Shown in pieces: positions 52,685 to 63,792 of a DNA stretch of 64,000 bases. Each line of letters opens with the position of its first letter. The stretch's first letter is position 1. This DNA comes from Prostheceraeus crozeri (lineage: Eukaryota; Platyhelminthes; Polycladida; Euryleptidae). The stretch lies in the NCBI GenBank assembly GCA_907163375.1, contig CAJQUW010012514.1, positions 310,001-374,000 on the forward strand. The letters are read 5' to 3'. A program made the translations under genes and the position numbers. The notes under the pieces were generated by a model. The model ran no database searches. It was not told the origin of the DNA and saw only the letters and a list, made by a program, of their open reading frames with translations.

Positions 52685-53430
52685 TATTACTCCCGGGATT
52701 GAGCAGAGTCGTAATTATACTATTTCAGTGTATGTGGGAGCGTGGGATGATGGATTAGCAAAGACTCGATGGGATTGCCAAAAGTCGGTTTACTAATAGT
52801 AGTGCCGGGATTGAAAAGACTATTATTATAGTACGACGTATTATCCGTTTTAACACAAATTGATAGTGGTAACGCTTATGGAATAAAAGGGAACAACGGC
52901 ACTATTGATGATGATCTGCGTTTATATGATTGAATGAATAAAAGTTATTTAAATACATTGAATTTTATGCATGATGTCTGATGATCACAGGATTCCGGAT
53001 TGTTGGAGTGAAGACCCGGTTTCTCTTTATCCCCGGATTCGGGACTCGGGATTGCAAGCTCTACCCCGGGAATCGAGATTGACAAAATATGAGCATACAG
53101 TTTTTGTGATAAGATAATCAAAATTAAAACTTTTTTCTCTTAGTTATAACTGCCATTATTATGTATTATGCGAACAGATTCGGATTCCAAAACCACAAAG
53201 AATCCCATTCTCGGGATCGCGAAATTGAAGAATTTTAGATATGATCTTTTACCGTAAGCTAAGCTACTGTTGTGAATAACAGCAGCTGTGGTCAAATGAG
53301 AAGAATTCTTCCTAGACATTTTAATCCCAGGATTAGCTCGACAATAAGTTGCGGTCTATTGAACAACTTGCATCCTAAAGATCTCAATCCCGGGGATTAG
53401 CTCGATTCCTAATCCGGGATTGTGGATTTC
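52685..53430. repeat. Cluster of degenerate CCCGGGATTG motifs
   Basis: At least eight variants of a partly palindromic motif occur in 0.75 kb: TCCCGGGATTGAG (52691), GCCGGGATTGAA (52804), TTCCGGATTG (52993), CCCCGGATTCGGGACTCGGGATTG-type sequence split over 53031-53054, CCCCGGGAATCGAGATTG (53064), TCGGGATCGCGAAATTG (53211), AATCCCAGGATTAGCTCGA (53323), AATCCCGGGGATTAGCTCGA (53387) and AATCCGGGATTG (53411). Spacing is irregular (about 20-190 bp). A similar motif lies at 46829-46843 and at the edges of the nested element 48963-49888. Confidence 0.7.
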
Positions 53431-53532
53431 GCCAATGCTCATGCTCAAGTTGGGCATACTTGCAAATAGCAGCTTTAGCAAATGACATGCGCTGATTCAG
53501 TCGGTTATTGAAAGCGCATCGCTGACCATTAT

Positions 53533-53898
53533 ATTGAAGTGTTAAGAGGAGATGTAGATGTGTTGTGTGAATTAGTGGTAGCTTCATCCTCGTCAATTGT
53601 TATCGCTTTAGACTGAATTCTGCTATTTTGTAAAAGTCTCAATTCCTGGACTTGACCCTCTAATCCCTTCATTAAAATTTCTAGTTACATATGTAAGTAT
53701 GGAAAAATTGATGCCATCTATCAAGGACATCCAAGGGACCCTCAGCTCCGATAACATGTACTGGACGGGTAGATGGTGCCAATATCCAAGAATTGAGATT
53801 TTAACAAAAGAGCAGAATTCAGTAAAAAAACATTGACGAGGATAAAATTGCTACAAATTCACACAGCACATAAATCTCCTCTTAACACTTCAACAACA
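53533..53898. repeat. Foldback element with about 115-bp inverted arms
   Basis: Arms at 53533-53652 and 53786-53898 are inverted copies with roughly 80% identity and small indels, around a 133-bp centre. Shared blocks include GAAGTGTTAAGAGGAGAT and TCCTCGTCAAT. There is no coding sequence. It directly follows the CCCGGG motif cluster. Confidence 0.75.
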
Positions 53899-56800
53899 TA
53901 TATAAAAAGAATATTTGCTTTGATCAATATTCAGCAGTCTTTTTGGAAACTTTTTTGGTCTTTTTTGAAAAAGCCATATGTTTTCTGCTTTGCTGAAAGT
54001 AGAGTGGTCATAGATTACTCCGTTCGTGCCATCAATTATTTCCAAATTGCTGCCATTATTGAAGCGATATACATGACCTATTTACTATTCTAAAAGCTGT
54101 CATTAGATAATCTAAAGAGAATCAACATTCCCAGTGTTTCCACAGAAGATACATTCAAAAACGAACAAAAGACAAAATATTCAAGCTTCAAAGCATCAAG
54201 CATTGATAGCAAACAAAGAGGAAAATTATATAAAGTTAACCAAGGAATATTTGAAGATATTACTTCTGTTCTGATGAAGATTTTTGTGGAGAAGTACAAC
54301 CAGCATTGTCTTTCCAACCTGCATGTCTCGTCTCATCGTAGTGAATGGCAACCGATGTCTATCTAATTGTATCCCTCATTAAGGGTGGCAAGAACCGTCT
54401 CTCAAGCTTTTCAGCTGTATTCCGAAATTCCGACGAACTTTTGTGATATTGCGGTTTCAGTGATGCATATAACATGTAGTGATTACGTTGGACAGAAATC
54501 AAAACAAGTAGTGTTGATTCGTGGCTTTCCAATTTTACCATGGTCAGCACAGTGGTGATAAAAATTGAAATTGAGCTCGAAATTCGCAGTAAGAGCTTCG
54601 TGAGCATGCTAGAGTGCTGCTGAATATTCGTTTAATGAAGGTGAGTGATTTCAAAGCCGGCATCAAGTCATGCATTTCATATGTCGTTTAATTGCTCTTG
54701 AATAAGATCCAGTAGACAGACTGACTTGTTGGCCTATTGGATGAGGTTATATCAGATTATGGGGAAATCGATAACAGTAGAAAGTCACTACTTATTTGAA
54801 TCAAATACTGATGCTATGACTACTGTGCTTATTCTTCCTACAAATTCTCCATATGAATGGACGCATTAGGATGTGTGGCAATTGATTCTGATCGATTATA
54901 TGCATTTCTTAAAATTAAAATGAATTTTTTGCAACTTGTTTAATGGTTGCCTCCAGATACAAGCTGCCATCACCTACCACATCGCGGCCTCCAGTCAGGT
55001 GCATGCTATCGAACTTGAGCGACCATAAGATAATATGATAATCATAGATTTTCCCGCCAGCTGCATGTACAAGAATGCTTCCAATTTAGATAGACGCTAT
55101 GCGTTTATGCTCCTATATTAAACGATTTAATCGTCATACGTTCAGATGCATAAGACGCTCTTGTCGTAGTAAATTTGATACTTAGACTACTTAATAATTG
55201 ACGGAAACATGTAGAATAAATTAGCATGTAATAAAAACATAGTATCCTAATGAGGATTGTGAATGGTAATCCAAGTTTTTGACAACATTAAATCATTGTC
55301 AGCAATCCATATCAGAGTACATTTTATTTGATACTGAATAATGAAGCCGTTCAGTCTTTGAGACAATGTTATGTGAGGAAGAATAAGGAGGTTGCGACAA
55401 TGAGACACACTGGCAGTTCGGTTGTGTGGTGAATTATTAGATTCTCTCGTCACTTTGTTAGGCAGCCACGTAGTCGGCAGCTTTCTTCTTGGCAAGATTT
55501 TTACTTTAACAGACAAGTGCACCAGAAAAAATTGCGTCTACAAAAGTCATTCGTCTTCCGTTGATAACTTGCAGGGATTAATGAATGCAGGTAATCCAAA
55601 TGTTGAGTCGACAATTGCATTTAACTCATGAACCTAATTAATGCCGCTCAACGCATCACAATTTTTCTATGTATAAGATGAATAAGATAATATGATTCAA
55701 TCATACTACTGTATTAAATCAAATAAATGATCAGAAATCTTTCTCCATCTTATTTTCAAACAATTACGAATTTTCGATCGCAAGCATTTGATCGCAATTC
55801 CGATGAGGAGCATTTGAAAGTAGCAATGAAGCGAATTATGATCAATTACATTTCGAAAAGATGACAAAAGTGTCAAAAAATAGCATAGAATTAGTCAGAA
55901 GCATTGGTATTTAAATGCAGATTTCGACGATTTGCCATTTAATTGTTTTATCAAAAGCACAAAAGAGTCAATGTCTCTAAAGTGGAAGACTATTAAAATG
56001 GTGACTATGGCTGTTCAATATCAATGTGTGGAACTGGAGAGGTGTATCCTAATATTCGAGGAGTTAAAGTGTGCGTCGGTAGAGAAGACAGTATATTCAA
56101 TTTGAAGACTCTTCGAGTTGTCCGGTCGAATGGCAGAATTGTATTCAATCAGATGGTGCAGGAGGTTTAATAATGCCATCATGTGATTTGGTCTCATTCG
56201 GATCAGTGTGCAACGCATTTCTTACTTGTCTCTCTACATCTAAAATTTCGCAATTTTTTTAATGTCAATTTTCTTCTTTTCTGGGACTTTTCTGAAGTGA
56301 AGGATTTATATGACATTTATTTAATAGCTTTAGAAAGCTTTTTGCAACATTGCAGAGCGACCTGTGCAGACGATTACAGCGTCTGACAAAAACCCATTCC
56401 TGAAATTCTAATGCATTCGACTCATTTTGACCTAATTGCTTATTTTTTTAAAAAAAGCGAAGGCAATGTCAATAATAAATTACAGTGAAGAGCTTTCGAC
56501 TGCGTCTTTGTCAATTCAATACAACAACCACTACCTACAGCAGAGCATGAAAAAGAAGGAAACGAAGGAAAACTTTTTGTCAGTACATCACAGGAAATTT
56601 CAATCAATTGAAAGGGCTTGTATTTTGTGAAATGCAGATTTATTTCGAGTGGAAAAATCCGAAAAACTTAGTTGATAGGCATATCTTAAATTTCTGTTCC
56701 ATAATGCACAATAATAATAATAATAAATTGAATCAAACATGCATTTGGAAGTGAAATACAAGAAAGAAAAGTTCGTTACACAAAATCCCAATTTTGAACG

Positions 56801-56927
56801 TATAGCCGGTTTTCGCAACTCCACTATCTCTGATGCGTCAAATAAAAAAGAGCAAATTCGTTTCACGTTTTTGTGAAAATATGTATTGGCTCGACATTTG
56901 ATGAGATATTTAAAAAAATTTGGGCAA

Positions 56928-57960
56928 GCCAAGTTTCTGGTGGTAGGTCTTAAATAGCTTCTTTTTTTATCATACGATGTATTTCAACCTTATGTCGAAG
57001 GTTATCTTTAGGTTGTGATAAACAGATTTCAAATTTTAACAAAGATGTACAAATATCGATGGTCTAAGAGATAAAACATTTAAAAAGGGTACATAGAAAA
57101 ATTGTTGCATAGAAATATTGATGATGCACTGAATACAAAATGCACCGAGTCACAAATATAAAAAGCCATCAAGTTTTTCATTTTCGACCTTCGAATTCAT
57201 TTGAGGCTTGTATTTCTTGATGTGGATGGCTTCTCGCAGTCTTTAATCTGTTTCTTCTGGATCAAAGTCTATAACATCAATTGTATAATTATTATTGTTG
57301 GAGTTGCATTTTTGTTTGTGTTTAGAAACTGATGAGTTGGTATTTGTCAGATGTTCTTGTCTTACTGTGCTACACTGCTACTTATATACACTTTGTTACA
57401 TAGATTACGTAGAAAGTAGTTTATAGAATAAAATGCAATTTATGTAACAAAGTGCATGTAGGTAACACAATAAGACCATTGAACCAACGCCACAAAGAAC
57501 ATCTGACATAGTATAAGTGTTTCATCTCTTAGACGATCGATATTTGTGCATATTTGTCAAAATTTGAAATATGTCTATCACAACCTGAAGATAACGTTAG
57601 ACATAAGGTTGAAATATGTTGTAAGATAAAAAAATACAAGTTATTTAAGACCTGCCACCAGAAACTTGGATTTCCAGAAATTTTTTTAAATATGTCATCA
57701 AGCCTTGCAAGTTTTGATTTGTAATAAAATTCATATTTGCTATTTGAAAATATAATGAATATAATAATTATATTGGTGAAACAGAAAAAAGAATCTCAGA
57801 ACATCTTAATTGTATTTACAACCTTGTTTAATGACATTGAAATATCGGCATATCTTACACCGCTATTTCACAAATGTTTATGAACGCAAAATTTGTGAGA
57901 GATATTTTGTCAAAGCTAAAAGACCTGGAATCAATGTAATGTAAAGTTCAACTTGTAAAA
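56928..57960. mobile_element. PLE-derived palindromic remnant with GIY-YIG fragments
   Basis: Inverted arms at about 56928-57085 and 57525-57670 enclose sequence with GIY-YIG endonuclease fragments on both strands. The minus strand has RLREAIHIKKYKPQMNS (about 57270-57190). The plus strand has HVGNTIRPLNQRHKEHLT (about 57457-57510). Outside the right arm, NYIGETEKRISEHLN (about 57757-57801) and KRPGINV (about 57918-57940) form a further plus-strand fragment. These are the C-terminal endonuclease pieces typical of Penelope-like elements, here as broken, partly inverted copies. At least two insertion or rearrangement events are needed. Confidence 0.65.
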
Positions 57961-60900
57961 TGATGTCTTCTTTAACATTCACTTTAGTTTTCAGTTTGCA
58001 TTTCATTTTGAAATTTGCTGTGATATGCTGTCAAAGATATTTTCATTCTTTTTTTGTGTTCTGTTCTAGGTAGTTTTTGTATTGAATTGAAAAAGATATG
58101 GTCGAAAGTCCTTCAATATAATTTATTATTGACCTTCATTTATTGATCTTCATTTTCTTAGAAGAATTATGAAAATCTAACAAAGAGACAGGGGATGAGA
58201 GGTATATGTTATGTTGTCATTAGCTTAGCTGTTCTTTTATGAGGATCATCGTGAATATTATGCCCCACAATAGATCAACACAATTCACAATCGTGCCGTT
58301 AACTGATTAATTGCTAAAACATCTTTGTAATGCATGCAACAAGTATAAGACGGCATACAAAGAAATGCAAAGAAACATGCTCACAGATAATAGTACTCCG
58401 CTGGACAACTATTAACGGCGTCTTCCAGTTCTCCATTAAGTACATCGTGGATTCGCCTGATAACAACCAAAGTAAAAATTGCTATTTACAAACAAACCTG
58501 TCACTTGCCGAGGTTTTGACCACTACCAGAAAACATAAAGCCAAGGCATTGCAGATAACGTTGATTATGTGTTAGTGGAAACAGATTTTAATGCATTCAT
58601 TTTGTGGAAGGGAAATGAAAATTTCGACTTTCATTACAATAGATAAATCAGTTGATTTGTAAATTTTTATTGAATTCCTTCATTTTCACGGTTGTTCTAC
58701 AATTTAAGATAAATACTTTAATAGCTTTCATAGGCATTCAGTCTAGTTTTGACACTATCTGTCTGTTTTCGTCGTTCCTATTATCATTTTTAACACGTAG
58801 TCAGGCTCATTACATTGTCTCAACATACCTTCGAGTGTGCGTACAGCTCAGTGCAGCCTTATAGTATAAAACGAGCAATGATGCATTCTGAATCATTGCT
58901 TGTTAAGTTGTAAAGGTATAGGAAAAGATTGTTCGTCAACTTTGGTTAAGATGTGTTCTTGCTTGATCATCCATGAAAATATGTTCTCATTCCAATTTGA
59001 TGAGCAGGCCTTTCGTTGAAAATGACTATCTGTTAAAATGATGACAGGAAACGTGCTATACAGTGCAGTGAGTCTGAGAATGAGGAACTTTTCATCTCGT
59101 GTAGACTAATTCAGATGATCAACGTAAAACGCTTAATTGAAATTACACACTACAAGTATGCCTTTTAAATGACACTGCATTCTTCAGAGAACGATGAAAC
59201 TTTTAGAAAATGCATGGAAAACAATTGCTCTTCAGCGCGTATCTTCTATGATTGCAGGGAAAGCAAACCATAGATGGCCACCACAGGGTTCTTTGCCTAC
59301 AATATGCATCGAAGAACGATTCAGTCTTACTTTCAACATGTCATCCGACGTCCAACTAAGTTCTTAATATTTCACATAGTGACGTCATTTCGTCATTTCA
59401 CATCATTGTTCATTGGCGAATCTACACATCAGCCAAGTCCTATCGACCGACATGCATAAAAGACATGTTCTGTGTAATTTTGAATAAACAAGATTTCTTA
59501 GTCCAATGACTAAGAAAGGGGTATGGAATGTCGTCCGTTCGCAATTCAAAACCTCAATTCATTTTCATGTTGACATGCTCTTGTGATTTTCAATGCAAGA
59601 ATGTAGTTTAATCTATCCTTTTAATGAGCTATAATTTAATCAGATGTTGTGTTTACAGTTGTTAAAGTGCTTAGCTGCTGGTTAGTTATTGACTACTGCT
59701 AGGTCGTCGATGACGATTTTTATCCAATAAATTCAATGTTGACGTTTCAATGTGAGATATCTTGATGTCTGTTGCTGCAAGGAAATCAGAAATCAGAAAC
59801 GCATATTTTTTAAAATATGAAAATACATACAACTAGTAAAACAGTGATGAATGATGACATTTCATGAGTTCAAATGAATGACAATAGCCTATTTATAAAG
59901 ATGGCATGAAATGATTATGATAATACGTTCTGGTTGGCTAGAAGCAAAGGACGAAATGTAAAAAATATGCTTTTATCGATGCAATTTTTCAATACTTCTA
60001 TCAGTTGGTTTCTGTAACATATAAAATAGCACAAACATTAGAAACAAAATTACAAGCGGATGAACACGATGATCTATATGTTTATTGAAGTTTTTCAATC
60101 AAGATGAGCTTAGAAAATTCATGAAAGCTACACCTAATTAATAAGAGGTTCTGAGCAAGTAAAGAATACACTTGCACACATGTACATGAAGCATTTATCA
60201 TAATCAATGTAAGAACAAAAAAGATCATAGTGTCTTACCTGTAATGAGATTGAATAGTTATATAAGATTTTCCGGACCTCGCATACATTTCGTGAAAATA
60301 TGCGCCTGACTGAAGGCCTTATTGCCAAGTCTGGTTTATCATTGGAGATGAATATCAATCAACAGGACTCTAACCATAGAATTAGATTGTCACTTTACTA
60401 ACTGTTGTGCAAACTGTTTCAAAACGATGGCACATGCAGGAACTTACTAAGTGGGCAAAAAGAAATTTTTAATACATTGCAGAGATAGGAAAAATAGTCG
60501 TGCGTCGCTTGCGGATTGCTGTGAATTCCTTCAAAATGCTCCGATCGCCACGATTCCTTTAGATTCGAAGAATTCATATCAGTGTGCAAAAGCTTTCTCG
60601 ATTATGTTGGGCCCTCCGATCATCATTAAAAAAATTAGCAGGCGCACGAAAAAACGTTCACAAACTTCTCTGTAGAACGTGACATCGACTGTGTGTCTTT
60701 GCCATGTGATCTGATAACAGTCATGGAAACTTCGCACAATTTGACGTGTCTAATGTTGAACTGGCTGCTTATTGTTCAATTGCTATGGTGCCATGTCAAC
60801 AGATTGTGCCATTTCATGAACGTTACATGCTCAAATATTTCTTTTCTAGTCAAATAGAAGAAGAGACGACCGGTCTAATTCTGTGGCTCTAGCATCGTTC

Positions 60901-61027
60901 ATGTTCTTAATGTAGGCCTATTTCGTCAAATTCACAATTTTACTAAATTCTAAAAGTTCGCAAAATGTCATAGAAATCTTATTCCAAATATCGATTAGGA
61001 ATGGTGTGAACTGCGACCTGATATCAT

Positions 61028-61790
61028 CCCTGTGGGAACGCATCTTGATAATATCAACAGATTATCTGGCGAGGTAGCGATTTTGTGGATGAGATTTTTG
61101 AAGGTTCATTTTCGTGTAAAAACTATCTCCGCATGTGAAAATGGTCATCATTTATCCAAAAACATGTGTAAAATTAAAAAACGACAGGTGGCGAAAAAGT
61201 TGCTATAATTAGTTGGTAGATATTTGTTTACTAATGCGAGCTGATTTTTCGCCAACCGGCGAAATCGTGGATATTGTAGCAACTAATTAGTGGTAAGTAG
61301 TAATGTTCGTATATTACCTTCACATGAAAATATATTGTATACTCAGTCTGATCTGATAAAAAGGGATCTTTTTGTAATTCACGAAAGCTTAAACTAAAAA
61401 AAGTATTTATCTTCCATAAATGTCGCAGTAAATACTATGATATTATTCAAATATTTGTCATTGTTGTAAATTATTGAATGTCAAGAGATGTTATGAAAAT
61501 TGATATATGCGGATTCTCTATATTCTTATCATTATCAAAGAATGATAGTCTGCACTTATTTCTTTGATAGATTAGCCATATGTGGGGGATAGTGAGGAGG
61601 TGAGGGAGAGAATAGAGCCTCGGCTGTAGAGGTGAATTACTAAAGAAAATAAGAGAGAAAGGCAAAAGTAAAAGGTGACACATAGAGCGCGAATTGTCGC
61701 CAGCGAATATCCCGCAAATATGACTGAACTTTAGCATGATATTCTGCAGCTGACATTCGCCAGTTTTTCGCAAGATTCGTTCCCACAGGG
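61028..61790. mobile_element. MITE with CCCTGTGGGAACG ends
   Basis: CCCTGTGGGAACGCATCTTG at 61028-61047 and its inverted copy CAAGATTCGTTCCCACAGGG at 61771-61790 differ at one of 20 positions. The 763-bp body contains CGCCAACCGGCGAAATCG and several TTTTCGCCA/TGGCGAAAA motifs but no transposase. Its right end abuts the 3' part of a LINE. The superfamily is uncertain because the target duplication is not obvious. Confidence 0.7.
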
Positions 61791-61794
61791 ATTG

Positions 61795-62450
61795 TACACC
61801 GAGCATTCACAAATGAGATTCAGTTTCTATTGTTCCATCATCGCATAGAATACAAACTCTATCTACATATTTCAACCGATTGCGATAGCTGCCTGTTTTG
61901 ACCATCAGGTCATGATTTCCGCATCTTAATTTTAGTAGTGGTGTTGTGGTCTTTTGTTTCAGGTTAAAAGTTAAATAATTCTTTAAAGTGCAGTCGAATT
62001 GAACTACATAATTCCAAAATAATTTAATCCTGCATTACTGCTCTTTCAGTCGCTTATCCAAATTTCTCTGAAGTATTCTATAAATCCAATTCTAACAATA
62101 TTCTTACATTTCACTTTGTCAAATTCTGCATATTCTTGATTATTCCACAGGCATTATAAATTATATTGTTTCAAAAGTCTTTTGATTCGCCAGGACCGAT
62201 CATAGCAGCTTTTCATAATACTGTTATTTTCGCTGAAAACAATTCTGATCCAAAGAGTAGCAATACTGTGATGTTTATGGTGAAGGGCTGCGACAGGATT
62301 GTTGCCACTTATCTTAACGTCTTTTGAATGAGTCTCCTGCAAAAAGATCACCGAAGCGGCGTGCTGTTTAGCCATCTCTTGGATGACCTCACACTTAGCT
62401 CGGGTCAAGCCTTCTACGTTGAGTTGAATAATCGATGTTCAATTGCGGTC
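61795..62450 (-). mobile_element. LINE remnant: endonuclease start and ORF2 tail
   Basis: Minus-strand motifs IIQLNVEGLTRAKCEVI, AASVIFLQETH and HHSIATLW (about 62440-62240) are the N-terminal endonuclease signature of a non-LTR retrotransposon. At about 61920-61800, LKTGSYRNRLKYVDRVC and LCDDGTIETESHL match the cysteine-bearing ORF2 tail (LRTG.HRL..E.GR......R.C..C....VEDE.HFL). The RT between them is missing, so this is either an internally deleted copy or two related copies side by side. It is antisense to INPP5E. Confidence 0.75.
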
Positions 62451-62902
62451 TATGAAGATCTTCATGAAAGGAGAACGAGTAGTTCCGTTAGCTTGTCCAG
62501 GTGTTTTGTGCTTGCTTGAGTATTCGCATTAACTCCTCGGCTTGTTGCGGCAAGTACTTCCAGGGGAGACCACGCGAAGGTTGCTAATTTCTTCGATAAT
62601 GTCTGCAACTAAATTCGACGTTCGAACTCTGCAAACGCGGAGATTCATAAAAGATGTAGGATACATAATACGCACAATTTCATTGTACATCACACTGTGA
62701 AACTCTATTTCGGTTTGGATAGTTCCTTGTAGCAGTCCCTCTCAACCTATTCTCCCTCAGGCCTCGGATCTGTCTGTTGTATGTCTGGTTTTCAATTTAA
62801 CAATCTTTTGAAACTGTAGAAAAGCAAGAAAGCTTTAAATATGAGTTAAACATAACTATACAAACATGCAGACTTTCAAGAGTTTTCCCTTTCTCCTTCC
62901 AG

Positions 62903-63016
62903 TACCCGAGAATGCCTCAGTAAGCACGCGTGCGGCGATATCTACGAAAGGAGCGGTGGCGGTCAGTTTTATGATCTTTGGTACTTCTATACTTGTCATC
63001 AATTCGCATTTCAAAT
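62903..63016 (+). CDS. INPP5E: INPP5E exon: catalytic domain, last exon in window
   Basis: Acceptor TTTCTCCTTCCAG and donor CAAAT|GTGAGT; 114 bp. Its first two bases complete the single G left by the exon at 52474-52598, giving Val. The translation contains ENASVSTRAAISTKGAVA followed by VSFMIFGTSILVINSHFK, matching V.TR......TKGA..ISF..FGTSFLFI.SHF of INPP5E. It ends with one base of a split codon. The later motifs (GDLNFRL and PSYTDRVL-type catalytic blocks) and the C-terminal CaaX region lie beyond the window, so the gene is partial here. Confidence 0.95.
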
Positions 63017-63184
63017 GTGAGTCTCAATGTTCTCTATCTGTTTATTCGCAGACGATAGAAAGTCAAATTAATAATAAATTATCTTTAACTTTGTACATTA
63101 GGGCCTATATGTATACCCTCTTAGATACATAGTTGAGTCGGAAAGAGTCAGGTTTTTAAAGATGTTAATTATTATTTTTCCAAC

Positions 63185-63228
63185 GTACAAAATTTTTCGA
63201 TCGCCATCCAGCAATCATCTTCAGGTAC
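63185..63228 (-). ncRNA. Hammerhead-ribozyme-like motif of the PLE arm
   Basis: On the minus strand: GTAC - CTGAAGA - stem II (GATTGC facing GCGATC, five Watson-Crick pairs and one G-U, loop TGGATG) - GAAA - AATTTT - GTAC. This has the order stem I, CUGANGA, stem II, GAAA, very short stem III, NUH site (UUU), stem I. The two GTAC strands pair perfectly. Very short stem III is the known property of hammerheads in Penelope-like elements. Cleavage activity is not shown by the sequence, and UUU is a weak cleavage triplet. Confidence 0.6.
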
Positions 63229-63246
63229 AAAAGATTAGAGGTTTAA

Positions 63247-63454
63247 ACTATAAGGAATTTGAAAATGATATTTGCAATGAGATGACATAATGATTTACAA
63301 TGATATGATATGAAGGAATGTAGATATGAACAGGTTGTACTGGATTACATATCTTTACCAGTAGCAAAAATAAATTGACCTGACAGGATGGATGAATTCT
63401 ATGTTAGATGATGTAGTGAAGAAATGATGAAGTTGCTAGTAAAAAAGGAAATCA
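63247..63454. repeat. PLE left inverted arm (208 bp visible)
   Basis: Reverse complement of 63793-64000 with no difference seen. It begins ACTATAAGGAATTTG and ends AAAAAAGGAAATCA. The arm probably extends leftward through the hammerhead-like motif, but its partner beyond 64000 is not visible. Confidence 0.95.
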
Positions 63455-63503
63455 CGGTAGCTGTCAAGTTCTGTTCTACTATTTATGGTTGGTTTATAGG
63501 CCC

Positions 63504-63728
63504 CTATTCGTTAATGATGAATGCTTCACGTAATCTCAAATTTGTGTTGTCATGATCGTGGGCCAGAATGTCAATATCGATGTCCGAATGTTGTACTTTG
63601 CACGTTTGAATATGTTTAAGCACGGAAGATGAAGGGTTTGTGATATGTTCCTTGAAGCGGGCGTGGAGAGGTCGTACGGTACTGCCAATATAAAATTTAT
63701 CACATTTCTTACAGTGGATAATTTCTTA
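63504..63728 (-). CDS. PLE GIY-YIG endonuclease domain, partial
   Basis: An open minus-strand frame without its own start reads IIHCKKCDKFYIGSTVRP, then HARFKEHITNPSSSVLKH, then NTNLRLREAFIINE, and ends in a stop. These are the conserved blocks of PLE endonucleases: CxxC before YIG, R..EH, S.v..H, and LRL.EA..I. The CxxC motif before the GIY-YIG core is typical of Penelope-like proteins. The usual P.iN end is displaced beyond the stop. The RT that normally precedes this domain is absent. Confidence 0.85.
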
Positions 63729-63792
63729 ATATAAGTATTTTATATTTCTTAATTACAGTGTAGTATTCTTAATTACAATTTGTTACAAAGGA

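Larger units (their letters stand above)
52599..62902. other. INPP5E intron (10.3 kb) with repeats and PLE/LINE remnants
   Basis: The intron between phase-matched INPP5E exons. Named contents are listed separately. Stretches 53899-56927 and 57961-61027 show no supportable gene or element, only short frames and an (AAT)n run near 56712-56728. Confidence 0.65.

Noticed and set aside
60451-60675. Lysine-rich 74-codon plus-strand frame
   Set aside because: No motif, no splice context, and composition like the surrounding intron.
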